Below are positions 45,601 through 54,790 of a DNA stretch of 64,000 nt, one piece after another. The position numbers were made by a program, and so were the translations under genes. Below the pieces are notes generated by a model. That model was not told the DNA's origin. It saw only the letters and a program-made list of their open reading frames with translations, and searched no databases. Every line of letters starts with the position of its first letter. Within the stretch, counting starts at the first letter, position 1. This DNA comes from Procambarus clarkii (taxonomy: Eukaryota; Arthropoda; Malacostraca; Decapoda; Cambaridae): NCBI RefSeq assembly GCF_040958095.1, contig NC_091154.1:47592307-47656306 (forward strand). Direction: 5' to 3'.

Positions 45601-47130
45601 CTGCCGCCCACAGGGTCGGTAGGGATCCACTACCGCCCACAGGGTCGGTAGGGATCCACTACCGCCCACAGGGTCGGTAGGGGGTCCACTACCGCCCACA
45701 GGGTCGGTAGGGGGTCCACTACCGCCCACAGGGTCGGTAGGGGGTCCACTGCCGCCCACAGGGTCGGTAGGGGGTCCACTGCCGCCCACAGGGTCGGTAG
45801 GTGGTCCACTGCCGCCCACAGGGTCGGTAGGGATCCACTACCGCCCACAGGGTCGGTAGGGATCCACTACCGCCCACAGGGTCGGCAGGGTGTCCACTAC
45901 CGCCCACAGGGTCGGTAGGGGGTCCACTACCGCCCACAGGGTCAGTAGGGGGTCCACTACCGCCCACAGGGTTGGTAGGGGGCCAACTGCCGCCCACAGG
46001 GTCGGTAGGGGTCCACTACCGCCCACAGGGTCGGTAGGGGGTCAACTGCCGCCCACAGGGTTGGTAGGGGGTCAACTGCCGCCCACAGTTTCGGTAGGGC
46101 GTCCACTACCTCCCACAGGGTCGGTAGGGATCCACTACCGCCCACAGGGTCGGTAGGGGGTCCACTACCGCCCACAGGGTCGTTAGGGGGTCCACTACCG
46201 CCCACAGGGTCGGCAGGGGGTCCACTGCCGCCCACAGGGTCGGCAGGGGGTCCACTACCGCCCACAGGGTCGGTAGGGGGTCCACTACCGCCCACAGGGT
46301 CGGTAGGGGGTCCACTACCGCCCACAGGGTCGGTAGGGATCCACTACCGCCCACAGGGTCGGTAGGGATCCACTACCGCCCACAGGGTCGGCAGGGTGTC
46401 CATTACCACCCACAGGGTCGGTAGGGGGTCCACTACCGCCCACAGAGTCGGTAGGGGGTCCACTACCGCCCACAGGGTCGGTAGGGGGTCCACTGCCGCC
46501 CACAGGGTCGGTAGGGGGTCCACTGCCGCCCACAGGGTCGGCAGGGGGTCCACTACCGCCCACAGGGTCGGTAGGGGGTCCACTACCGCCCACAGGGTCG
46601 GTAGGGGGTCCACTACCGCCCACAGGGTCGGTAGGGGGTTCACTGCCGCGCACAGGGTCGGTAGGGGGTCCACTGCCGCCCACAGGGTCGGTAGGGATCC
46701 ACTACCGCCCACAGGGTCGGTAGGGATCCACTACCGCCCACAGGGTCGGTAGGGGGTCCACTACCGCCCACAGGGTCGGTAGGGGGTCCACTACCGCCCA
46801 CAGGGTCGGTAGGGGGTCCACTACCGCCCACAGGGTCGGCAGGGTGTCCACTACCGCCCACAGGGTCGGTAGGGATCCACTACCGCCCACAGGGTCGGTA
46901 GGAGTCCACTACCGCCCACAGGGTCGGTAGGGATCCACTACCGCCCACAGGGTCGGTAGGGGGTCCACTACTGCCCACAGGGTCGGTAGGGGGTCCACTG
47001 CCGCCCACAGGGTCGCTATGAAGTCAACTACCGCCCATAGTGTTTGTATAGTGTCCACTACCGCTCATAGTGTTATTATGGGGTCCACTACCCCTCATAG
47101 TGTCGGTATGGGGGTCCATTACTACCCACA
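42604..47130. repeat. 29/30-bp-period minisatellite, about 4.5 kb
   Basis: About 155 units built on CCGCCCACAGGGTCGGTAGG followed by GGGTCCACTA or GATCCACTA, giving 30- and 29-bp forms. Mixed lengths keep breaking frames, so open frames stay near 60-125 codons (GGSGPPTDPV, LPTLWAVVDP). Units at both edges (42604-42960 and 47020-47130) are the most diverged and the centre is homogeneous, as expected for satellites maintained by unequal exchange. Non-coding. Confidence 0.95.
44650..46793. repeat. 1,072-bp higher-order repeat, two copies
   Basis: Variant patterns at 44650-45721 recur at 45722-46793 with a constant offset of 1,072 bp (for example a GCAGGGTGTCC unit at 44813 and 45885, a CGTTAGG unit at about 45109 and 46181, a CGCACAGGG unit at 45576 and 46648). 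Only scattered substitutions distinguish them. Confidence 0.9.
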
Positions 47131-47260
47131 GGGTGTGTCTGGGGTCTATTTTTTTCTGTATAGCAGAGGTGGCAATACTGCTTTTCCAATCTCAATTGTT
47201 GTTCAATGTAAAATATTTGTTGCTCGACTTCCAACAATTTATATATATATATATATATAT

Positions 47261-47794
<534 letters not shown>

Positions 47795-47971
47795 CACCTC
47801 TGGCTGGAAGAAGGGGGACCCATAGCCTCGGAGGAAACCACACATAACGCATTGGAGGGAATGTAGGTCCGCTCCAATACAGTTTCTGTGTGCTTTTCTC
47901 CTACCACCCCCTTCCCTTTTTTTTTTCCTTTATTGTGTATTTAAAGGTTACAAAACATACAAGACAAATGC

Positions 47972-48599
47972 CTAAAGGTTATGGATCTCTTGAAGCTCCT
48001 CTGCTTCTGGACAGGAACCGAGGACGCAGCAAGCATTTCCCCTCTGGATCGCCACACTGAGACGCTGTATCAAAAAACTGGAAGCCCTTGGGTCTCTGGT
48101 GACGTCAATGAGCTTGGAACCCAATTCCTTGAGAAATCCCAAGGCACTCTTGCCCCATGAGCCATGCGTCTCAGACGCTATGGGAACAAAGAGGTATTGA
48201 CCTTCCAGTCGCCTGTACTTGAGTGATTTTGCTGTTTCCCTGTGGTTGGCCGCCCCACCTGCTTGATCAGCTCCGAAGTGTACGTAGGTGTCAGCCAGGG
48301 TGGATACACATGTGTAGTCCCACACCAACTGTCTACCCTCCTTCCATGAGTATATGGTGATGCCATCAGGGCGAAGTGCGGGGAAATCCGGGTTTTGGAC
48401 ACCTAGGATGCGAGGTTCTCTCTCTGCTGGGCACCCAGCTGAGACGAGGCTTCTCTTGATGATGTCATTGACCTCGCTGTGTCTTGCATGCCAGCCCTTT
48501 GTGCTTCCGCAATGCAACCCATGCAGTCCGTATTGGTCTGCTTCCACCCTGTTGCAAATACACTTGTATTCAGTGTGAATTGGGGCACCAAGGCGGAGG

Positions 48600-48602
<3 letters not shown>
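47972..48602 (-). pseudogene. C-terminal restriction-like endonuclease domain, retroelement fragment
   Basis: Frame from the (AT)n edge (about 48602) to the stop at 47972, about 210 codons. It reads MALRLGAPIHTEYKCIC, then GLHGLHC (zinc-binding Cys/His set), ARHSEVNDIIKRSL, FPALRPDGITIY, RQLVWDYTC and an ETAKSLKYRRLEGQ helix. RPD followed by a WD strand fits a PD-(D/E)XK-type nuclease, as at the C-terminus of some retroelement proteins. The RT part is missing, cut off by the microsatellite. Domain assignment is by motif order only. 47792-47971 looks like its 3-prime UTR, ending in pyrimidine-rich sequence. Confidence 0.55.

Positions 48603-48691
<89 letters not shown>
48603..48691. repeat. 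(AT)n tract
   Basis: About 89 bp of alternating AT truncating the nuclease ORF on its 5-prime side. Confidence 0.96.
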
Positions 48692-48694
<3 letters not shown>

Positions 48695-48695
48695 T

Positions 48696-48737
48696 AAAGG
48701 CACTATACTATATATATATATATAGTATAGTGCCTTT
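48696..48737. repeat. Perfect 42-bp palindrome
   Basis: AAAGGCACTATACTA, a TA core, then TAGTATAGTGCCTTT. The arms are fully complementary. No element was identified. 48738-48827 is unassigned. Confidence 0.9.
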
Positions 48738-48827
48738 GCAATAATGTACCAATGTGTGTGTATATTCATAACCCATTTTAAATTTTTGAAAAATATATAA
48801 CTTCATAGTGAATGCAACTCAATGTAT

Positions 48828-48829
48828 AT

Positions 48830-48860
<31 letters not shown>

Positions 48861-50075
48861 TATACAAGAAGGCACATTGGGTTAGAGAGAATACATAGCA
48901 TAGTATTTGCAATCTTGTAAAGCCACTAGTACGCGCAGGGTTTTGGGCAGGTAGTTAATCAAACAGATAATTTTAAGTACGTAAATTCTAGCAGAATTAA
49001 TATAATTATAACAGATACATTGCAAGAAAAAAAATTAGATGAGAGAGAGAATAGTAGGTATATTAAAGCTCATTAGTTTATTAAAGCTCTGGTTGATTAC
49101 ATTGACAACTTGATTGGTAATTTAAACAAGATTAACAGACACCGTACAGCTGATTGATAGCACATATAAGAAGACAGCAATGATCACGATGGTAAAGATG
49201 TTCGGATTGGGTACATAAAGATAGGGAGATTGGGTAGCGATAAATACAGTGCAATTTTAAAGCAACAAGGTAAAAAAACTATGCAGATGAGATTAGGTAC
49301 TTTTTAGTTTTGTTTTTGAATGTCGCAATATTGGACAGCTTTTCAATTCATTAGGGAGTGAGTTCCATAGACTGGGTCCCTGTACTTGCATAGAGTGTTT
49401 ACACAGATTATGTTTGACTCTGGGGATATTTATTTCTGGTGTGGTGATAATGGGTCCTATTACATCTGTCCAGGGAAAGTTTCAGAGCAGGATTTGCGTT
49501 TAAGAACAGGGTTTTGTAAATGTAGTTGACACAAGAAAGTTTGTGGAGTGATATTATGTTTACATTGTTAAGGGAGTTAAACAAGGGGCTGAGTGTTGTC
49601 TGAAAGCAGAATTTGTTATTATTCTGATAGCAGATTTTTGCTCGATGATGATGGACTTGAGGTGGTTTGCAGTGGTTGAACCCCATGCACAGATACCATA
49701 ATTAAGATAGGGATAGATTAGTGCACAATATGTAGAGATGAGAGCAGAGTTAGGTACATAATATCTGATTTTGGAGAGTATCCCAACTGTTTTAGAGACT
49801 TTCTTAGTAATGTGTTGTATGTGGGTGCTGAAGTTGAGTCTCTTGTCTAGGAATAGGACAAGAAACTTTCCATCATTTTTATTGCTAATGTTTACATTAT
49901 CTATCTGAAGCTGAATTGCATTTGTAGATTTGCTTCCAAATAAGATGTAGTAGGTCTTTTCTATGTTAAGTGTTAGTTTATTGGTTAACATCCATAAGTG
50001 GACTTTTTTTTAGTTCATTATTAACAACATCATTTAGTGTATGTGGGTTGGGGTTAGAGTAGATGAGGGTAGTGT
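48828..50075 (-). mobile_element. LINE B, antisense, 5-prime-truncated
   Basis: Starts with a (TTTA)n tail (48828-48862), then a mutated 3-prime hairpin motif (about 48918-48946) and the C-terminal RT region. 49560-49991 is open and reads NKLTLNIEKTYYILFGSKST and the NDGKFLVLFLDKRLNF block. Frameshifts at about 49440 and 49560. It includes, at 50021-50024, the single TTAA that is the empty site for the MITE at 8416. Confidence 0.87.
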
Positions 50076-50361
50076 TGTTCCGAACCATAATGGAAACTGG
50101 CCCAACTATGGGATGGGTTAACCCAAGTATCGCGTTTCCAAAAGGGTCGCCCATGTTGGAAAAGACGAACGCCGAAAGAATATTGTTGAAAACACCTTGA
50201 TGACTTATTAAACCAAAATTATTTATTAGTCAGCAGAAAGACAAAAACGCGATCTATATGTAAAACTTCTACCAGACAAATATTTTAAGTAAAACTGATG
50301 ATATTTGTAGTTTTATTAAAGGGGCAGTTTTCATCGCTCGTCGAGCTCGAAAACCGCAGCA
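50076..50361. other. Unassigned sequence
   Basis: No ORF or repeat family recognised between two LINE B 3-prime ends. Confidence 0.4.
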
Positions 50362-50362
50362 T

Positions 50363-50405
<43 letters not shown>

Positions 50406-50503
50406 TGCATTTACAAGAACATACATTGGGAATGTGAGGATACATAATATGGCAATTACAGTCTTGTATAGCCACTAGTACGCGAAGTGTTTCGGGCAGG
50501 AAA
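50362..50503 (-). mobile_element. LINE B 3-prime end only
   Basis: (TTTA)n tract of about 45 bp, then antisense GTATATAC-free terminal sequence with CCACTAGTACGCG and GTGTTTCGGGCAGG, the LINE B/SINE-type 3-prime motif. About 140 bp in all: a very short truncated copy or the tail of a SINE. Confidence 0.7.
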
Positions 50504-51080
50504 TTTCAGAACCATGCCTATTTCACGCAGATTCCTTAATAAACGTAAGTGTTTTATATGTCACAAGATAGATATAATTATAAGCTTCATTCTAAATACC
50601 TTACCATGGGCATATTTAGATTTAAAGCAAAGATACGTGTACTTTTATAATAGCCGAGCTCCGACCCCGGACAGATTGATCGACCGAGCAACTCTCTCAG
50701 AACAATGTTTATTTCAGGTGAATTCGTTAATAAACATATATGTTTTATATGTCTCAAGAAAGGCAGACATATAAGCTTCACTTTAAACACTTTACCATAG
50801 ACATATTTAAAGTTTAATGAAGATACATGTATTTTAAAAATTACGGAGCTCCCACCCCGTACAGACTGAACGACAGAGCAACTCTCTCTCAGATCAATGT
50901 TTATTTCACGTAAATTCGTTAATAAACACAAATGTTTTATATGTCTTAAGCAAGATAGAAATAAGAGCTTCATTTTCAATACATTACAATTGACATATTT
51001 ATAGCTCAAGTGAAGATACATATGTTTTTATAGTAGCGCTCAGTAGCTTGTCGGGCATGGAGTGCAGACGCCTACGCACT
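50504..51080. repeat. About 190-bp AT-rich satellite, three units
   Basis: Three diverged tandem units start at about 50510, 50700 and 50893. Each holds a TTTATTTCA..AATTCGTTAATAAAC block, TGTTTTATATGTC, AAGCTTCA, ACATATTTA and AAGATACATGT, and the first two close with GAGCAACTCTCTC. Weaker relatives follow at 51090-51210 and lie at 61880-62170. No coding potential. Confidence 0.8.
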
Positions 51081-51210
51081 TGCCGATATATTGTATAATT
51101 AACAAAGATACGCTAATAAAGCCTGAAATCTTATATGCCTCCTGAAAGACCGAGATATGAACATTATTATGATTGCACCAAATAAAATATATCATGTTCG
51201 AGAACAAAGA

Positions 51211-51860
51211 TATATCAATTTTAAATTAAGTTTCGACTCTTGCTCGGGCGAGAGAGATGGGGCGACTCTCGCCCCATCTATTGGAGATTCTGTCCACTAA
51301 AGACCCAAAGCTACTCAAACCCTCCTAGCATTATTTAAGTAATGAAGTAATATGGTATATTTACTCACTATAATGTGGGTGCTGAATGCATAACATGAGA
51401 AAACATATATTTACTCCAAACTAATATAATTTCATTATGAAATAAGTAGCATCAAAGGAAGTCGACGGTCCAAGCGTCAATGTTGTGGAGCGACTTATGC
51501 AAGATATATCGTTGTTTGGAAAGTGTTTGTTGGCATATCCAGTTGTCGCACTTCTCTGCACAAATTATCACAAATAACATAACTAGCCAGAAAACATTTA
51601 ACATTTATTAAAAATATATGTTTGGAAGTTAAATCGACTTCATAGGACAATAGTTTTGTTATATATACTCGTTATTCGTTGACATGCGTTCGCTACTTAA
51701 ACTACCATGTACTGTACTTATGTAAAATCTCCCATGTCTCTTCGCTCATCTCACCGAACCCGGCCTACAGGCTCTGTGATATATTGTTAAATTAATTGAG
51801 ATTCACAAATAAAACTTATAATTGTATATGTTATCAAAAAGGCAGAGCTTAGTTTAGTTC
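51211..51860. other. Unassigned AT-rich sequence
   Basis: Contains CTCGCCCCATCT and GAGATGGGGCGAG facing each other at about 51253-51280. No gene or known repeat recognised. Confidence 0.4.
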
Positions 51861-51862
51861 AT

Positions 51863-51975
51863 TTATTATGCGCCCCATACCCATCCTATGAGCGATAGTG
51901 GAGTGTTACAGAGGCACATAATGGGCTCAGGGACTGAGCCAGGGACATGGGCTCAGGGACAATTCATATAGCCAA
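51863..51975. repeat. Dispersed repeat, copy 1
   Basis: TTATTATGCGCCCCATACCC, then GTTACAGAGGCACAT and GGGCTCAGGGACTGAGCC, similar to 62480-62590. The GGGCTCAGGGAC motif is locally duplicated (51928, 51950). Family not recognised. Confidence 0.6.
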
Positions 51976-52288
51976 GCAAGTTATAATCTTGATAAGGTAT
52001 CAAGAACGAACGTCACGTCAACAACACCTGTCGGCCCTGCCCTTCCTCCTCTTTTATCAGCTGATCCTTGAGCTCTCGGCTACCAACAAATGATGTAGCA
52101 TCACCCGAAGGCAGCTAAGTACACAGTGACCTAAATGTGATTGAAAAAACCAACAAGACCAACCCGTAATTCTCTCATTTCGACCTCACTAGTGTTGCTC
52201 CCTGGAGCTAAGAAGCTGTACCCGACGTTCACTGCTGCCTATCAACGAGTCTTCCCTATTTGTTCCTGCCTACATTTATCCTGCTATC
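51976..52288 (+). promoter_or_regulatory. Probable 5-prime leader of the LINE A element
   Basis: Pyrimidine-rich sequence without open frame leading into the ORF1 ATG at 52289. Its left limit and any internal promoter motif could not be fixed, because no second full-length copy exists in the window. Confidence 0.35.
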
Positions 52289-53342
52289 ATGCAAAGTAAG
52301 ACCGTTAAGACCCTTAAGAAAGATAGCACACCTAACAAGAATAACCCTACTAGCCAGGCTAACAACATGATTAGTTCAGCTATCTCCCCCTCGGTGGCCG
52401 CCGTGGGGGGTACCGACTCTCCCCCCGTCAACAATAACAAACAATCTCAGCTGGGCGCAGCGCCGTCTCCGACACGGGCCATGCAACAATTAGGTAGCCA
52501 TATGGACCAACTTAAACGAGCTGCTGCCCTTTGTTCTGACTTCAAGCGCTTTGCTGATAACCCATGGCTCAAGTTATTAACTCAAGTACATGAAGATCAA
52601 ATGACAGTAATCAAAGAGCAGTCGGCCTTAATAATGAACCTGCAAGGCTCATTATTATCTTTGCAGAATGAAGTTGTAGACTTACACAAGAACAATCAAG
52701 ATCTAGCTACCAAAGTCGTCAACCTCGAACAAGAATTAAGCATTCTCAAGAACACAGTTACAAACTTTAATCCAGATGCAACCACTAAAAAACAGGAAGA
52801 AATATTGCAACAGTTTGAGAACCGTCTGAACAACCTACAACAACAACACACTGTTACCCAAGACGAGACAGACCAACATAAACTACTTGAGTCTGTAATT
52901 ATCTCTTCAAGTGATTTTCCCCAAGAAACTGATGGTGAAGACTGTGCTGCCATCGTGATCAAAGTATTGCAGGATAAGTTAAGTTATTCGATCCAAAAAA
53001 ATGACATCAAAGCAGCTTATAGAGTGGGTACCAAATCATCTGGTACTAATAATAGGCGAATTCGATTAAAATTAGATAGCTGCTCCCGCAAGACTGATCT
53101 TATCTCATCTGCAGTTGCTAGTAAATCCACTGTTTATGTGAATGAATGTCTGACCAGGTGCAGGCAAAATCTCTTTTTTTAAACTGCGTGGCTTCTGCAA
53201 AAATTCCCCTACAATTAAACACTGTTTTGTGCGAGATGGTAAAATTATAGCTAGGAGGACTGACACTGGAAAAACCTATTCAATAACCACAGGAGCTCAC
53301 CTTTATTCTTTCCTCAGTGACTGTGGGATATCTGCTGTATAG
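52289..53342 (+). pseudogene. LINE A ORF1 (coiled coil plus RRM-like core), one frameshift
   Basis: ATG at 52289. Residues about 1-60 are rich in Ser, Asn, Pro and Lys. About 105-200 form a long coiled coil (LNLQGSLLSLQNEVVDL and following heptads). From about 205 comes a core with LLESVIISSSDFP, DGEDCAAIVIKVLQDKL and AAYRVG, resembling the RRM-like fold of L1-type ORF1 RNA-binding proteins. At 53174-53180 a run of seven T creates a stop after residue 297. With six T the frame continues through KLRGFCKNSPTIKHCFVRDG, TGKTYSITT and a stop at 53340-53342. Such proteins bind the LINE RNA. Confidence 0.82.
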
Positions 53343-53640
53343 CCTGAATTCAAATTATAATCTCATTTAACTACCTTTGTGTACTCGAGCTTGCCTTTCC
53401 CTTCAAAAGGTTTTAACTTTAGTTAAAAAAAAAAAAAAGAAAGAATAATATTGTCATCTTTATTATTGTCTTTTTTTCTTTTTACTCCCATGTTCCATGG
53501 TACACTGGCTTTGCCTGTGTCCTCTAGTATTAACTTCATTATCTAGTGTCCTGAGTGTATCTCTATTTAAACTACCTCAGTTTGTTTTAGTGTAACTTTA
53601 GTATTCAACTATAGTGTACTTATAATAGTAGGATGAACAA
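53343..53640. other. Spacer between the two ORF1-type segments
   Basis: Contains a poly(A)-like run (53424-53439) and pyrimidine-rich sequence; no coding content. The A-run could be the end of an older insertion. Confidence 0.45.
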
Positions 53641-54141
53641 GACCAGCAAAAGCTGCTAGACTCTGTTATAGTGTCGTCCCAAGATATACCTGTGGAACAT
53701 GATGGTGAAAACTGTGTCGAAATAGCTCTGCATCTCTTAAAAGACAAATTGCAGCTCATTCTAAACAAATCTGACGTTATTGCTGCCTACAGAGTAGGCA
53801 AAAAGAATCCATCAAGTCAAAACCAACGGAAAATTCGCCTGAAGCTGTCTTCCCAGTTCACGAAATCCAATCTAGTCCGGACAGCTGTAGCCCAGCGGAA
53901 GGGATTATACATCAACGAGTGCTTGACTAGGAACAGACAGCAACTCCTCTACCGCCTGCGTCAAATCCGTCAACAAAACCCAGATGCGATTCATCAGTGC
54001 TTCGTTAGAGATGGACTGATAAAGGTGAGAAAAACCGCAGAGGGCAAAATGTTCACAATTACTAAAGAAGAGAACCTCAACGCTTTCCTCTCCCAATGTG
54101 GTCTGTCTCAGCTCATTATCACTCCCAGTGAATTAACTTAA
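53641..54141 (+). CDS. Second ORF1-type segment, N-terminally truncated
   Basis: Open frame from about 53635 without an ATG at its 5-prime end (GTG at 53671). It reads QQKLLDSVIVSSQDIP, DGENCVEIALHLLKDKL, VIAAYRVGKK, KIRLKLSSQF, LYINECLTRNRQQLLYRLRQ, IHQCFVRDGLIKVRKT and a stop at 54139-54141. It is about 50-60 percent similar by eye to the end of the preceding ORF1 and keeps the full C-terminal part. The coiled coil and N-terminus are missing. Either the remains of a related LINE into which another inserted, or a duplicated ORF1 domain. Confidence 0.65.
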   Translation, partial: DQQKLLDSVIVSSQDIPVEHDGENCVEIALHLLKDKLQLILNKSDVIAAYRVGKKNPSSQNQRKIRLKLSSQFTKSNLVRTAVAQRKGLYINECLTRNRQQLLYRLRQIRQQNPDAIHQCFVRDGLIKVRKTAEGKMFTITKEENLNAFLSQCGLSQLIITPSELT

Positions 54142-54790
54142 TTAACCCCCAGTCAACTAGTGGGGCTAGGTTTCCTAAGTCTCATTGTTTCATTTTCTGA
54201 CTTAATTTTTAACTTACTCTTAACTAGTCATTTACTGAAATTATTTAATTGAGTGCATAAATAGTTCTTCAGGTCTTATTAATTATACAGTCATAACTGA
54301 ACTATTTATAGTTAATAATCATTAGCTTAAATTTGCCTATGCTTATTATTCAACTTTTCTTTGATTCCATTTATTACCTAGGTTGCCTAGCCTCGCCATG
54401 CTCCCTTACTCCATTGTACCCCTGGCTTTGCCTGCATCTCAAATTGCAAATTGTTACTTACAGTGTACCTGAAAGTACTTGTAAGCAATCTACCTCATTT
54501 TTCATTTTTGCTCAATTTGTTTTTGTATTGCTTAGTCTTGTTTATATTTTTGTTTTGTATTTCTATATCTTGTGTTTTGTATAGTCCATGTTTATATGTT
54601 TTTTCGTTAATCTCATTTATTACCTAGGTTGCCTAGCCTAGCCATACTCCCTTACTCCATTGTACCCCTGTAAGCCCCTTTTGAGTTTGCTTTGTTCTGT
54701 ATTGTGTACATCTTTTTCCCTATTTTATAGCTTATTTCTACCTTGTTATTTGCCTTTCTTCCCTTGTTTTTCCTGCAATCAGTTTTTTTT
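54142..54790 (+). other. ORF1-ORF2 spacer with direct repeat
   Basis: Pyrimidine-rich, non-coding. A segment of about 55 bp containing TTATTACCTAGGTTGCCTAG and CTCCCTTACTCCATTGTACC occurs at 54368-54423 and again at 54614-54669. Confidence 0.6.

Noticed and set aside
42589-46890. Dozens of small Gly/Pro-rich ORFs on both strands
   Set aside because: Produced by the 29/30-bp satellite; frames break with each change in unit length and no start context is conserved.
30594-47130. CRISPR array
   Set aside because: Units are contiguous tandem repeats without unique spacers, in a eukaryotic repeat context.
54743-54790. Hydrophobic N-terminal extension of LINE A ORF2
   Set aside because: Begins at TTG, is not conserved in the second copy, and the shared ATG at 54791 explains both.
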